A stretch of DNA of 64,000 nucleotides from Phoronis australis. Its lineage: Eukaryota > Phoronida > Phoronidae. Both the position numbers and the translations under genes were made by a program. The notes under the pieces were generated by a model. The model did not search any database, was not told the DNA's origin, and was given only the letters and a program-made list of their open reading frames with translations. Shown in pieces: positions 22,962-36,450 of this stretch. Numbering within the stretch: position 1 is the first letter of the stretch; every line of letters starts with the position of its first letter. The stretch covers positions 367,844 to 431,843 of the forward strand of contig NMRA01000155.1 of NCBI GenBank assembly GCA_002633005.1, in the 5' to 3' direction.

Positions 22962-24391
22962 ATGAGAACTCTAGTGTTTTGGGTGTCTTGTGCAGTTTTG
23001 TGCGTCGGAGTATTAGGCGTTGACACGGTTGTGAACGTAAAAGGAGGAAAACTGAAAGGCGATTGGTCTCAGACGGATGGAATAACTCGGTTTTTGGGTG
23101 TGCCTTATGCTTTACCACCGGTAGGCGAGCGCAGGTTTGCCCCTCCCCAGATAATACCAAATTGGAACGTGGAGAAGGATTGCACATCATACAAACCCTC
23201 ATGCCCTCAGCCATTGGAGATGTTCAATGATTCGCGGTCAGGTTATTTAAAAGCGTACAACTTTTCTTTTGACCTACCAAAAACCGATGAAGATTGCTTA
23301 TACTTAAACATTTTTGTTCCTGGTGAGGTTCAAGTCAACAAATCTTTGCCAGTCATGGTTCATTTCCAAGATGGTGGCTTCCAGGTTGCAGTTACCGACG
23401 TGTTTGATGGTTCTGGTCTGGCACGGGAAGGTGAAGTGATAGTTGTGACATTCAATTCACGACTTGGTGCTCTTGGTTTCTATGGAGGGCACAATTTAGG
23501 ACTTTGGGACCAGATCAAAGTTTTGAAGTGGATACATCACAACATTGGCGCGTTTGGCGGTGATGCAAACAGAGTAACATTATTTGGAGTTGGCTCGGGT
23601 GCATTTGCCGTTGGTCTCCATGTTCTATCAGCCGAGAGTAGAGGGTTGTTCAAAAGGGCCATATCTCAAGGTACGTCAGCCTACGACATAACCTTAATCA
23701 ACTCAAATCCAGCAACTGCAAATGGTGCGTTCAACAAAGCAGTGAACTGTGAACTCAATGACATGGATGAACAGAAAAAGTGTTTAAGGTCGCTGAAAGT
23801 TGAAGACATTCTTTCTGTACAGGTAAAACTTGGATACCAGTACCTGAATTTCATGCCGGCAGTTGATGGCAAAATACTACAAGACACACCAACCAAGATA
23901 TTGGAAACGATGAAATTCAATGACGTCGACTATATGTTAGGTGTCAACAGCAACGGGGGATCTGCTGGTATTTTTGACTTCTTCCCCCGTCTGAACACGG
24001 GCGCTGACGAAGATTACTTCAGGGCGTTCATAGATGGTGCTGCTTACATGACATCTCCAACAAACTTTGCCGCTTTAAAAGCGGCTCTGTCGTATGAATA
24101 CGCGCCAGTGATGAAAGCAAGTATGGATAGCAAGCAGTGGTTCCAAAAAGTATTGGAATTTTCCAGAGATGGTTACTTAAGTCAGGTCAGAGGAGCCCAG
24201 TTGACACATGCCGGTGCTGGGTTGCACGTTTACGCCTACTATTTTGACCAGTCTCCGCCAGTTTCAGGTGGCGTTTCAGCTAACCTGTTGGGTGTACCCG
24301 CGGGTGTGGAGGAGTTGTTTTTATTTGGAGGTGTACGACATGAGTTCAGTAAACGACTGATGAAAACCTGGGCAAGTTTTGCCAAAACTGG
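22962..24391 (+). CDS. Gene 2 exon 1: signal peptide and inactive esterase domain
   Basis: 1,430 nt, exactly the length in gene 1, ending GG|GTACGT. The elbow is FGVGSGAF, the acid site GVNSNGG and the His site GVPAGVEE, the same inactivating changes as in gene 1. The oxyanion region reads HFQDGGF. An open frame runs past the donor to 24449 but is not conserved, so the splice is preferred. Confidence 0.9.
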
Positions 24392-27221
24392 GTACGTAGG
24401 CCAACAGCAATTTTATTATTACGGTTTACAATTTTCCAAATCCCTATGAGAAATGCGTAAACGGTGCACATGAACTTCTAAGCATATTTCCCTTTTCTGT
24501 ATCCATAGATAATATGAGCTGGAACGGCATAGTTTCTTTTGAGACTAAAAGAAGTTTTCGTAATTGAGTTAATAAACAAATATAATAGAACAGGTCCTTC
24601 TCGAGTGAAATCTGATACAACATGACCATTGCTAAGTTTTCAACGTTGCTATTCGAAAGTAAATCACAACGAATTTCGTTTATTTTGGCTACAAATAGAT
24701 TTATCGTATTTGTGAAATTCGCTTTTGTAACCAACCACTCTTGGTAACACGTTTTAAATGATGACTACATGTACATCAAAATAAACGTGAGACGAAAATG
24801 GCAGTTGATTAAAACTTTGGTTTTCAGAATGCCAGTTTTGGAACTTGGAGATGGCACTACTTTGGACTGGCCTAACTTCAACGCGACTCACCAAAAAACA
24901 GCCCTTCTGCGAGCTGACGTTACCAAGAAAAATGCTGTGATGGATTCGTTGCCAGGAGATTTGGAAAGGAAAATTTCTTTTTGGATTGAACTGCTGCCCA
25001 GAATTGCAACTGAAAACGACGAGTGCCGAAACGACACATCTTCTTCTATGGAGAACGAACACCCAATCGTTCGCCTTAAACAAGGTCATGTTCTTGGACG
25101 TCTCAGAATGGCTGCAGGTAATTTTGTGAAAATAATATGCTTTGCTTACTCAGTAGGCGTGCCTTGATTGCCTGCAAATGAGTTAGCCGCCCATTGGTAC
25201 ATTGTTTGCTCTCAGTCAGCGGAGAGTCGAGTTGCGTAATAGCGATTTTAGCGGGACTGTAACATGCCATTGTGTACTGACGCCATTTTTGAAAACCCAA
25301 GGTGGCCGCCAAGATGTCAACCAAAAATGAAATCAATTATTTTCTGATTAGTCATTCCATGGGGTTTCCAAAAATGTATAGCTTCCACTTTCCCCCAATG
25401 TCAAAATTTGCGAATAGTGAACTTTAGCTCTAGCCTGACGACACACTCACTGCATGCATCTGCATATTTGAGATGAGGAACTAAAATAATTTTTGAAATG
25501 ACATGTTGGGTAAATTTGACGACATCATCATTAAGTGGACAGGTCTATATATTTGTGTACTTCAGGGAACCACTTTCCATTCGAAGAATACCTGGACATC
25601 CCATATTCAGCGCCACCTGTGGGAGACTTACGATTTCATCCTCCAAGGCCCCATCAAGGTTGGAAAGGCATTCTAAACAGAACAAGAGAGACCACTGGGG
25701 TCAAGATTTGTCCTCAGACTATCTTGGCACTCATGCCCGTGCTTCCTTTTGAGGTCATGGAGGAAGATTGTCTGACATTAGACATTTACGTTCCATACGG
25801 AGTTTCAAAAGTCAGGTATGTTGGTCTACAGGCCTGGGTCTGCTACCTTTTGCTATGCTTTACTACATTCTATAGTGTGAATGTTACAAAACTTCAAATA
25901 AATGTCCGAAATTACAGAGAACTTTTAAAACTGCAGTGAAAATAATAAATGGCTTTATCTTCGAATAATGTTTATCGTTTTGATATAAAAGGCCAGTTGC
26001 TACTTGCGTCGTGTTTTCTGCCATTCAACCATAGTCTTAAATATTGTCAAAAACAATGAAATATTGGTTGGCAGACCAGTCGTGACGTAACTGCTGTTGG
26101 TTAAGCAAGTGAATAGAATATTGGGCGACAGTGATAACATAATTAATCATTTTTCGTTATTTTGACATCCCTCTTAAGGAAAGATGTCAAAATATCTTGA
26201 TCATTAATGGACAATCTCTGCACTACATTAAAATGGAGAAACATGTGTAGAGTATTCTGCACTAGGTTACAGTAAGGACATCTATCGGAGTTAACAATCT
26301 TCTTCTTGTACAACAAAGAGTTAGTATATACGCTAATGTATATAGATTACTACATGAAGAAGTCGTTATCCCCCGTTATCTAGAGCCCGAGTGGATTTTG
26401 GAGAATTATCGCCCGAGGGGCGTTACACAACAACATTTACTTTAAAGATTTAATGCTTGGATCAAGAAAAAGTGCAAAAGCCATGGAATAAATTTGTTTA
26501 ATATCTTGTTTTGAGTAATGCTGCAACAAATTTTCATAGTTTTTGCAATACTTCTGTCACAAAATATTTTAGATTTTTCTTTTGCAATTTTATTGTAATT
26601 TAGGCAATTTTTATTGTTGCAAGCAACTAATCGCTGAACACGTTGATCAGTTCTTCCTAGATAAAATAATACTTATTGAATTAAGTCTCATGATTTAAAA
26701 ATCTCTTAATTTATAATTTGCCTTAAGCACCTCCCACGATAACAGAATATGTTCACCATCAAATATCATTGACGAAACGTAACTCATTATTAACAAAATA
26801 TTTATAATATAGTGACTTATTAAGTGTGAATTCTCTGTTATTCCATATAATCTGGTCACAAACAGTCACATCTTTAAACACATTGTGATTCAACTGCGCA
26901 TGCACCGACAAATTTCTCTATAAAAATCATTTGTTAGCGTTTTTAACAGTTGTTTGCTTTAAAATTACACGACCATAACAGTTCACCATAACTGAGAATC
27001 GTTATGAAAATTGGTAAATGTGTTCCTCCTGTCAAGATCATGACTGACAGTTTTTGAATAGTTTGACAACTGTGGCGCCATGTTGTGACACTTTGCTTCT
27101 TCCCATCTGCAGCTGTTACTCCCTGCGAGATCTGTGAAATTTGGCAAGTGTATTTTTAATTTTTTTAAACATTTTATCTCTAAATACACTATGATTTACA
27201 ACAGTGAGTTATATGCAAGCG

Positions 27222-27297
<76 letters not shown>

Positions 27298-30200
27298 GCA
27301 CAAATCTAAATAATACAACTTTACGGTTGATCTAATCTAAATAAGTATTGAGGGTTTATCGAAAGGCATTGTATTTCTATGAACGTGACAATAGTAGGCT
27401 ACGTTTGGACGCACATGTCTGTGTCCTCAGTGCCAGTTTTAATTTTTTACGGTCTTGGCAGATGTGTACCTACATGTATTAAGGAGAGCATTGCTGACTT
27501 GATATGCACCCCTAGACGCTATTTTAAATATACTAGCATTACTCCATCTATGCGCTATACGCGATGTACAAGGTGGGCGCACATCAACGCTACGCGTTGC
27601 TCTTGTTAAGTGAAGGTATTAAAATATACTGTATGGCTGATCTAGCTTTCGGAAAGCAAACCAGATAAACGAATCGACAAATGCAAGGTAAGAACGATAT
27701 ATCACGCCTCGTCCAGATTATCAACTTTCTAATATCAGAATTGTACAATTAGCATAGAAATGGAGAATTTCGAAATAACGTTCTTTTAAAATAGTGATTG
27801 CGGTAAGTATTGCACAATCAGAGAGGGCGTTGTAAATATATCGGGATCTGGCATAAACTGGTTTGTTAGATTTAATCAGTCATATTTCATGGTTTTCAAG
27901 TTTAGACTGTAAATAAATGTATGAAACAGGCGCACGACTTTCAACAGAATGCACGCTTATTTGTTAGATTGATGTTGAGTATTTTGTGAAGTGTTATTAA
28001 GTACTCAAAGGCAGTTCATGCATTCCGTCAATAGGTACAGACAATTGCCCGTAATGGTTTTCATACACGGAGGAGCTTACGTCTATGGTTCTAAGAATTC
28101 ATATTTTGGCAACGGCTTGGTCCAGAGAGAAGTCATTTTGGTCGTGATAAACTATCGACTCGGTGCGCTTGGCTTTTTGGCTACTGGTATGTATGATCCG
28201 TGTTTTAGGCTTAAAAGCATAACTCTCTTAGTACGTACACTTCCCAGTTACTAGAAATGCCAGTTGAAACGAAATTCCCAACCAGTATCCATTTTTATGA
28301 CAAGTTTTGTTTTCAAATGTGAATACCGGAAACTAAGTTAAATACATACTAAAGTTTTAGTGATTTTACCCAAAACTACTTTCGTCGCCTACTGTATACT
28401 TAGTAGGCTACGACCCAGGTCTGAGAGCTGAAAATTATTCATCTAAAGCTCTGTTATCACTGTCACAAAATGGATTCGGTGGTTTTTATTACTGTATTAC
28501 ATGTTACTAGCCCGAAGTGTCAATGACGCTTTCAGATTCAGCAGATTTTGTAAGGAATTGTCGAACTTGAATCAAACTTTTGGGGATTGGCGAATGTCTA
28601 AAGAGTGTTACTTTGCTCAATGATTTAATAAATATTCAAGTTTAGTAAGTATCTAAAGTGCTCGTTACTCATCACCAGGTTAATCAACGACACAACGTTT
28701 GAAAATGAGTTTTGTTTTCAACTTTAAGGCGTTGATGAGTAAATCACAGCTTAAACTGGTGGTTATAAACCTGCCTTCCTTGTAAAATTCCACCACAAAC
28801 TGGTTTCTTAGACTGGAGGCTAATTCAGGACCTCGAAAGAGCAGACAGTTTGTTGATGCTTGAGATCTGCACTACAAGTCGGCTCATCATTTAATGCGCC
28901 GTGCACCGATCTCAACGAATAACGAATTGGCAGTTCTTTGCAAAACCCCGAATTTACTTCTCACCTGAACGAGTTGGAACCGATTTTATACAGATTTGAG
29001 GTTTTTAAATTTAAACATCAACAGTTCGCTTCTAGCCACTTTAACACATTTGGTTTAAGTCCTCCCCAGGTCGCACTGTTTCTTAACAGTCGTATGTACT
29101 GTCTGCATTTTTTTCTAATTGTAGCAACCAATTTCCATCTATAGGAATATTGTGAGTCCAGTTTCGTAGACTTAAAGGGCCTTTTTCTGATTTTAGTGCT
29201 TCGGCTGTAAGTTGTTAGGAAATGAGTTTTTTAAAGTCTTAAAAGGCTTTTGAATTTCTGGTGGTGCACTAACAAAATGGCTGCCGGTATGATCAACTGA
29301 ACCTTAGTAAAGGCCAATTTTTGTAATAGTCTCGGAAATAAGCGATTTCGGCGTGGAGTTTATTGAATTAAATTAAAACTTTCTAGTGTCTGACAGAAGT
29401 CGGTTGAATTTCGCAGGTTTGCGTTTTTATCGAAACTTAAAACAGATACAGAGTCTGACTTAAAATCATAACGCATGAATTACAGTTATTGCTTTGCCCT
29501 TTTTTCTGTTTGCCCTGTTCACAAAATTGTAGAAAGTCGGAAAATTTATTTCTCCTTCAGGAAATCGTCGTCGGATAAAATTGTCCGAGTGGGTGACGTT
29601 TAGTGGAACTTGGAAAATTCATATCAATGAACAAAAATACATGCGTTGTCACCTTGTAATTGTTTTATTTTACGATGTTTGTGAAACATACTTTAAATTG
29701 GTGACAACAAGGGCTTCGCTACTTATACTCTAATGTGTGCTGACTAGTTACAAACGTTTTAAAAACTGAAAACAAGCTGATGAAATGAAATTGGTGATTT
29801 ATACTTGACAAGCAAAATTATTTCGCCATTATATTCTTTGCAGGAGACAAGGCGTCAATAGGTAATTACGGTCTCATGGATCAACATTTGGCTCTTAAGT
29901 GGGTGAAGGAAAACATAGGGCACTTTGGAGGTGATCCTGGTGAAGTAACTATCTTTGGAGAATCCGCTGGAGCCGGAAGCGTTATGTTCCAAGTCATAGC
30001 ACCCTTCAATAGAGGGCTTTTTAAACGAGCTATTGCTGAGAGCGGCGCCACTGAGTGCCCATGGTCACTTGTCACAAACGAAACAGCTCTTGCAAACGCG
30101 AAACGAATGGCGGAAAAGGTAAACTGCTCCTCGACAAACACCCACATGATGGTTAATTGCCTGAAACGAATCGACGCCATGGATGTCATTAATGCTGGGG

Positions 30201-33200
30201 GGGATTTCATGAGTCCTATCAGTATGAATCCTGTTATAGATGGGCATTTCATTCCGAAATTACCGGAGCAGATGTATAAAGATGGTGTAGCTCGAAATAT
30301 CACTGTTATGATGGGACGTACGAGGCATGAGGGTTACGGGTCTCTTGACTATCCAGAACTGACACTTGCTGAAGTTAGAATGGAAGAGAAAAGCCCATCT
30401 TTGGCCAAAGCTGTTGATTTCTACTACCGTGATCTCATAAAAGCTGTTCAGAATGGGCTTAAAGACAGGAAGGACAAACTACAGCTGGTTGACCTAGGAA
30501 CTGATTATCAGTTTTCATATGGTATCGAAAAAGAAGCGAATCTTCACGTTAGGTAAGAATACTGTGTTTAACCTTCTACTTCATTTTCATGCGCCAATCA
30601 TATTTATATGTAAGTGCATATTGTAGTCATCTCTTTCTGGGCGTCCTTCGTCCGGCGTCCGTTATTGTATTTGGTAGTTGCTTTTTATTAAGGAGATAAC
30701 GATGACATAAATTCGATGTATTTTTGCACCACCTAGTGGCTTTTTTGGCATTTTCCTCTCTCTCCGTCGAATTGTTTAAAGGATCATTTAAAAAAACTTG
30801 ACGGATTTGTTCCTGATGAGGAGACCGTGGCTGACGTTTAGTTTTTCTACTAATGTGACACTGTGGCGTCTCCTGGTTCTGATTTTGTCTTTTTGCGTCC
30901 TCAACTGTATCTCCTTACTCCTGTGAAGGATCTTTGTGAAATTTTGCAAGTGTTATACTATAAATGTAACCATGACTGCCTATTACTTTTGGACGTTTCT
31001 AATTAATGCTATACACCCTAGAGACAATTTTAGTTTTTACGCTTGCCTCTGTACCTTCAGTGTTCTTTGACGATTTTAATTAAATTTGGCAAACAAGTTT
31101 CTGTTATGATAGGAATAGAGGGAGGGATTTAAGATATTGTGCGGCACCTAGTGGCCATTTTTGTATTATTTTCGAGTCGTCTGCCTTTGTATTCGGTAAA
31201 CTGCTCAGAGGATAATTACGAACATTGGTACGTGCGTTCCTGCTGGCAAGAGCACGACTAGCATGCATTTTCAGATGGGTTCAACTACTTTGGTGCCCCT
31301 TAGTGACATTTTTGGTATCTGTAGCTGCATCTCCTGAATCCCTTGCAACATCTTTTGGAAGTGTGGCAAGTTTACTCCTACGTTTGGTATATACTGTGCC
31401 ATTTAGTGGCCATTTTTATAAATAATAAACACCACTAGAAGCATGTGTTGCGCCCATGTTGCTCTTGTTTATTGCTGTACAGTAAATGTATCACAATTTC
31501 TAATCGCTAGCTAAAGGAACTCGTTGATCCGGAGCACATCATTTATTTTACTTAACAACAGCTAACCGAAGCAGTAAGTAAGCGTTCCTTTCATCAAGCT
31601 GCGATAGCAGAAACCATTATGATCATGGCACCAATTATCCCCCGGGACAACTGCCCCCCAGGTTCGGGTACAAACTATGGAAAATTCTGGTGAAGCATTA
31701 AAACATTCTTGCAGCTCAGCATCTAATGGAAAATGGTATCGAAGGCGAAATAGTTATACAAGACTTAGATTAAACAGGGAACTTCAGTGTGTCAACTATT
31801 CTAGGTGGAAGTATACCGGTCCAATAATCCAATAAAATCACACTTCATTATCATAAGAGTACCACAGCATCTTGCTTCAATTCAGACAGCGATACTTCCT
31901 GCACAGCATCATAACATGCGGCCCAAACGACCAAGAAATTGAAAATATTGTAAGATCCATAGTGTCATAGTGGTTAGTAAGTTTTGATGTTTTCACTTGA
32001 CGAATCCCAAGATTTTTTCTTTTGATAATCGTTATTAGGAAAACAATATTTACGAAACGACAAATTTATGTGTGATACTACCTGCTGTGTGGATAAGATT
32101 GTCAGATATGATTTTTAATTTAGATTGTCTCTAAGTTTTACCGATGCAGTATTGATAGTGGTAAATGAGGATTTCTTTGGGATTTTTTAAATACAAATTT
32201 AACGCTAAGCCCTATACCATTGGAAAGTCAAAAATATCACGTTAACACGCCGAAGTTCTCAAAATTTCTTTGGAGAGGCTCCCGCAAACCCTTGTGAGAT
32301 ACCTCGACTTCCAATGTCGGCTGATGATGGTCAGGCATTTGTGCGCATACGTTCTGAACTCACCGAAACATTTCTCACTGAAGAGTAGAGATTATTTCAA
32401 AGAAAATGCAACTCAATATGCAGAAACCTACCATGTTTGACATGACTAAACGTGTAGTTCCAATGCTTTCAGATTTGCATGTCACAAATGATTCTTGCCC
32501 ATACAAACAAATCTTTTAGATTATAAGTAGTTTAATGAATTTTGCCGGTTGAAACTAATAAAATCGACTACATAGATGATTTTTGTCCACCCGAAGTAAT
32601 CACTGACGTATCTAGGATTTTGCGTCTGGGGGCAGTGGCGGATCTAGGATGTCATAAGGGGGGCCCAACATGTTGCATCGGAGAATTGGGAAAAGCGCGA
32701 TTGCACGTGCACAGGCCTGAAAGTTGCAGGTGCTGGTGATGTAGGACCTTCTGTTCAGAAAATCTATCGGTGGACTAAAAAAGAACGGGGAGACGGTTCC
32801 TCTGGAGTCTGCCCCCCCCCCTCTCCATCCACAACCGGCTGAACTCAATATTTCTTCACGCTGTTGCTGTTTCATTTTGCTTGCGGCAACAAGGGGGGGT
32901 GGCGGACCCCCTGGGCCCCTGCCCCCTAAATCCGTCTATGGCTAACGCTTTAGGAAATCTATGATTATGAGCATTTTGACACAAGTTGATGAAATTCCGA
33001 TAACCTATATTATTTGAGCTCAAACAGCAATAACTATATTCATGTGCATACACGCCGGGAATTATTCTTGTGCTTGACCGAGTGAATGTTTTGTTTTGTC
33101 TTTTGTTTCAGCAACGGAGGAAAGTTGTATAGGTTCCTGTTCAATTTCCACGCTGGCGTCTTCTACTTTTATAATTCCTCCACCCCAGACTTCATATACG

Positions 33201-34145
33201 GAGCTCACGGTGAAGAGTTGGCGTACGTCTTCGGCAACGCGTGTGTACGCATGCCAGAGCTTGATTTAGTGGTGAAACGTGCCAAAGTGACTCAAAGCGA
33301 TATCACCATGTGCCACGCAATGATGGACATGTGGACTAACTTCGCCTACACGGGGTAAGTTGCCTATAAGAGTTAAAGTGCTGTAATCCTGCATTTGGTC
33401 AAAATGTACTCTTGCTTTGGCCAACTAACCATCATACAACTGACCTTGATTTGCTCCGTAGTCAAATTAGAAGTGATTTCTTGACTTGGAAAGAACTGAC
33501 AGATCGCTATCGCTCGAGACCTTGCACGCCGGTTAGAGTGACCGACCGTGTCGAGCCAATTTGCGTGTTGTTGAAAATGAACAATTATTCTATATTTTAT
33601 CAAACTTTAAAACCGACACTGTGATTCTCAAGACAGGCCCGTAGGAAGCCAAAAATTATTGGGAGGGCACAAACCATTGAGACTTCGCCAAACTATCCCC
33701 ACCCCTCCATCGCCATCACCTCCGCCTTTCAGAACGTTAACTGGAAAACAACATTTTCTTCATCTGTTTTTTGTCAACACAATTCACTTGTGCAAACTCT
33801 CGTATGCATCCTACCAACCACACATGTACCTGATAAACTTAAGAATGAAATTCTTGGATTAAGTAATTAAACATTTGTCCAATGTTTGTATATTTCAGCC
33901 ACCCATTAATGGGCAGACGACATTTCAATTTGAATTGGCCTCAATACAAAATGGATACACCATACATCTTCAATATCAACGAGAACATCACTATGTCATC
34001 TGGTAACGACTTGATAGTTACCCCTCATGGCAATCCAGAGCTGTTCCGTCCCAAGAAGGTTGCGTTTTGGGAAAAATTGGCTCCTGAGCTCAGGAAAATC
34101 GACATGCCCAAGTTGTGCAATGCGCCAACTACTCCGACGCCTTAG
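22962..34145 (+). CDS. Gene 2: secreted two-domain carboxylesterase, paralogue with HGGA oxyanion motif
   Basis: Predicted join: 22962-24391, 24828-25117, 25566-25815, 28035-28186, 29844-30552, 33112-33354, 33899-34145. This gives 1,106 residues with the same phases as gene 1. Domain 1 is triad-less at the same places (Gly211, Gly332, Ala447). Domain 2 keeps Ser748, Glu870 and His976, but the third oxyanion glycine is Ala671 (HGGAY). The linker again has a Cys and an NDT sequon. A signal peptide covers about residues 1-19 and there is no C-terminal anchor. Coding, intron and 3' flanking similarity to gene 3 is high (exon 5 product about 93% by eye), so the two are recent duplicates. Function: ester hydrolysis outside the cell, substrate unknown, possibly altered by the Ala substitution. 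Confidence 0.86.
24828..25117 (+). CDS. Gene 2 exon 2: domain 1 end, linker, domain 2 start
   Basis: 290 nt with GTTTTCAG acceptor and GCAG|GTAATT donor. It encodes LDWPNFNATH, then linker ENDECRNDTSSS, then VRLKQGHVLG. Confidence 0.85.
25566..25815 (+). CDS. Gene 2 exon 3: N-terminal part of active domain
   Basis: 250 nt. It has a three-residue insertion in the loop before LPFEV, shared with gene 3. It encodes YLDIPYSAPPVGDLRF and [11 protein letters not shown]. Confidence 0.85.
25816..28034 (+). other. Gene 2 intron 3
   Basis: 2,219 nt. Large parts (26000-27160, 27360-27620, 27680-28034) align with gene 3 intron 3, marking common descent. It also holds the AC microsatellite and, at 26340-26430, half of the hairpin repeat seen at 43997-44127. 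Confidence 0.6.
27224..27292. repeat. (AC)n microsatellite in gene 2 intron 3
   Basis: About 34 perfect AC units. Confidence 0.95.
28035..28186 (+). CDS. Gene 2 exon 4: oxyanion-hole exon (HGGAY)
   Basis: 152 nt. The codons CAC GGA GGA GCT TAC give HGGAY, so the third oxyanion residue is Ala instead of Gly. The rest ([16 protein letters not shown]) is ordinary. Confidence 0.87.
28187..29843 (+). other. Gene 2 intron 4
   Basis: 1,657 nt, similar along its length to gene 3 intron 4 (53156-54877). No element recognised. Confidence 0.6.
29844..30552 (+). CDS. Gene 2 exon 5: nucleophile and acid of active domain
   Basis: 709 nt. FGESAGAGS (Ser748) and RHEGY (Glu870) are intact. It ends HVR|GTAAGA as in the other copies. 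Confidence 0.9.
30600..31450. repeat. Dispersed intronic repeat in gene 2 intron 5
   Basis: Several degenerate units containing GAAATTTGGCAA and CCTAGTGGCC(A/T)TTTT. Relatives occur at 47990-48420, 52230-52600 and 55640-56130. Non-coding. Confidence 0.5.
32632..32942. mobile_element. MITE with CAGTGGCGGATC end in gene 2 intron 5
   Basis: Starts GCAGTGGCGGATCTAGG and ends CCCCCTAAATCCGTCTATGG, the same layout as 11725-12036. Non-coding interior with C and G runs. Confidence 0.5.
33112..33354 (+). CDS. Gene 2 exon 6: catalytic histidine
   Basis: 243 nt. It encodes IYGAHGEELAYVFG with His976 and ends MWTNFAYTG at a phase 2 donor. Confidence 0.88.
33899..34145 (+). CDS. Gene 2 exon 7: C-terminus
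   Basis: 247 nt to TAG. It encodes [14 protein letters not shown] and FRPKKVAFW. The tail is polar and Pro/Thr-rich. Confidence 0.87.
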
Positions 34146-35597
34146 TTGAGATTACTGCAAGGCCTTACTAACTAGTCAGGGTGTTTAGACAAGTATCTAC
34201 ACTACTGCAGAATTTAACTTGGTAAAACTATATATATTCAGAAAATCGGAAGCCAGGAAAATGTCTCTTTAGTAAAATTAAGCAAAAAAGAAAAGCACCT
34301 ACCATGAAAAACAACGGTATCAAAAGTACGGCCAAATTTCGCTTGATGTAAATGTTTAGGAAGAAATTTCCAACGCGCTGTCTCTTCGTTTTTGTTTAAT
34401 GCATTTTTTGATTTTTCTTTCATTTTTTCCTTAAGAACAGTATGTCTTATTTTCTATAGCGAGTCATGCAAAAGTGGTACGTTTCAAAAACCAGTCTTAA
34501 CACGCTTTTGGAGAACATTGCATCTGAACGCTTTATGTGGATCCCATCAGTCATTTTGGAGATGTTCCAAGTCTGGACATTTTCGAGGCTCCTGTATAGA
34601 CTTAAAGCGTTCTATGCAAGAAGTGAACTTTTGGTCTCGAATTGTGCCTTACTCAAATGGGAAACGATTTCTGGGTTTGCAAAACTCTAACAGTTTGTTA
34701 TCGCTTAACACAATGCTCGGTGCACAAAATGGCACGGCGTGACAAAGAAACACTTGTAGAGCATAGTCTAAAGCATTAATGAACTATGTGTTTTTCTCAA
34801 AGTCCCGAAATCACCTCGAATTTGAATAGGGAAAATTTGTGACCAGCTTCATACTGATAAATAGTCGGTTTATAGCCGCTTTAAATCAAAGCGATGCCGT
34901 TTCATTTGAGCTCCAACTACACTACCTGGAATTTTTGCTAAAATTCCAAACACATGCCAGTGGGCGTGCTTTCGGAGTCATTATGTACAGCTGTAATATT
35001 TGTAGGGTTTCCGAAACTGGGCATTTTCAGCAATCGTCGAACAAAGACAATGTTTTGTGTGAAGCAGGACATTGTGTATTTCTGCACGTTTTGTCTTATC
35101 CACAAAATAAATTTCAAAGTGCAAATTTTGACATGTTTAGCTGATTGGCTAAACATTGAAAACTGGTCGCAAACGATGATATATGATTCCATTCCTGTAG
35201 CCAACAACACCTGATCATTATCGTCTCAAGATATGATTCAAACTTTATTGTGTAAGCTAACCCTAAAATTGCAAAAATTGAAAATGGAGCACGTCTCATT
35301 CGACAATTCCAGTCCGAGTTAGTGCTGTAATGCTTTTAAACCACAAAGTCTTTCAGTTAAGAATTGAGCATTTCGTTTTTAGCCATCTGAACAGAGCAAA
35401 ATGCTGCTTTAACTGAAAGTAACGTTAGTGAAAGCAATTTCTTCTTCGTTGCACGTCAATGACGAATATTTGTTACACCTGCAGTGTGATGTACGTCTCA
35501 GGGTTTAGCATCAGATTTGCCTCTTACTATACTACACATGTGCACCCGTGTCTGAGCCCACAGCATATTCGTCTTGTAGACAGTGATTTCTTTTAAG

Positions 35598-35603
35598 AAT
35601 AAA
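35598..35603 (+). terminator. Candidate poly(A) signal of gene 2
   Basis: AATAAA about 1.45 kb after the gene 2 stop, followed by a GT-rich stretch (ACAGTGGTTTCTT). The corresponding site exists after gene 3. The whole flank is duplicated, so conservation alone does not prove use. Confidence 0.3.
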
Positions 35604-36143
35604 TGAAATGATTTGAACAAGCATGACACAGTGGTTTCTTCTATTATTATAACCCAATATTCACAATAACAGCATTCTTATACGTTTTGTAAAGCTTTCC
35701 AATTGACAAATACATTTTTAGTCACGCAACAAAATTTTAACGTTGTATAATTTGTGAGTATTCAAACATTGTGTGATGGAAATTCTGAACAGAAATACTC
35801 GTATACCACCAAAGAATGTTTCTTACTATGCCGAGAATTTTTAAGAAAAGGACATGTGCCTAAATTTTCGTTATTTTTGTATCGGTGTAAACAACGTAGA
35901 TTACAATAAAGTGTAAATTTCAATGATATCCAGTCATTTTGGCAATACACGCTCGCACCCAGCCAAAAAAATTGGGTGGACTCGAATTTTTGGAAATGTG
36001 GACTTTTTACTAAAAAACGGGGTACGTCCAGCGCTATGAATTGTGCATCTGCCTTTTTGTCTCGTTTTTCTACTTTTTCGGATTTTTTGTTTCTCTGAGG
36101 CGAATCTTTTTGCCCACTTCGTCAAATGGGGCTCGTTCAAGCC

Positions 36144-36173
36144 NNNNNNNNNNNNNNNCCCCCCCCCCCCCCC
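36144..36173. other. Sequence gap plus poly-C run
   Basis: 15 N followed directly by 15 C, so the true sequence here is unknown. Confidence 0.95.
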
Positions 36174-36450
36174 ATTGCAATACGACGATAGGTATTGCCA
36201 CGCTCATTCGACACACGTAGTCGACGTACATATGCAGAAATGCACACGATAACGTCATACCGACAAACTTTGCATCAAACGATCTTGGACATTTCCAGTT
36301 CATTTCACTTGTACTTGCGTCAATCAGGCTTTATCATTTAAAATGAACTTCGGACTGCCGATGGGAAAACTTGTACATTGGAATAGAAATAGGGTGGACG
36401 GGCCTTACACACACCTAATGTGTAGGGTGGACATGAAATCAAAAAGATGA

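Larger units (their letters stand above)
34146..36450 (+). other. 3' flank of gene 2, shared with gene 3
   Basis: Aligns with 58296-60480, ending near GTAGGGTGGACATGAAATC. It contains the candidate poly(A) signal. The sequence gap 36144-36158 is followed by a run of 15 C. Confidence 0.6.

Noticed and set aside
22962-25117. Exons 1-2 as a stand-alone two-exon gene
   Set aside because: Exon 2 includes the opening strands of domain 2 and joins exon 3 in phase in three copies, so the fused gene is the simpler reading. A retained-intron isoform remains possible.
29881-30303. 140-codon minus-strand frame opposite gene 2 exon 5 (and the same in gene 3)
   Set aside because: Shadow of a strongly supported coding exon; conserved only because the sense strand is.
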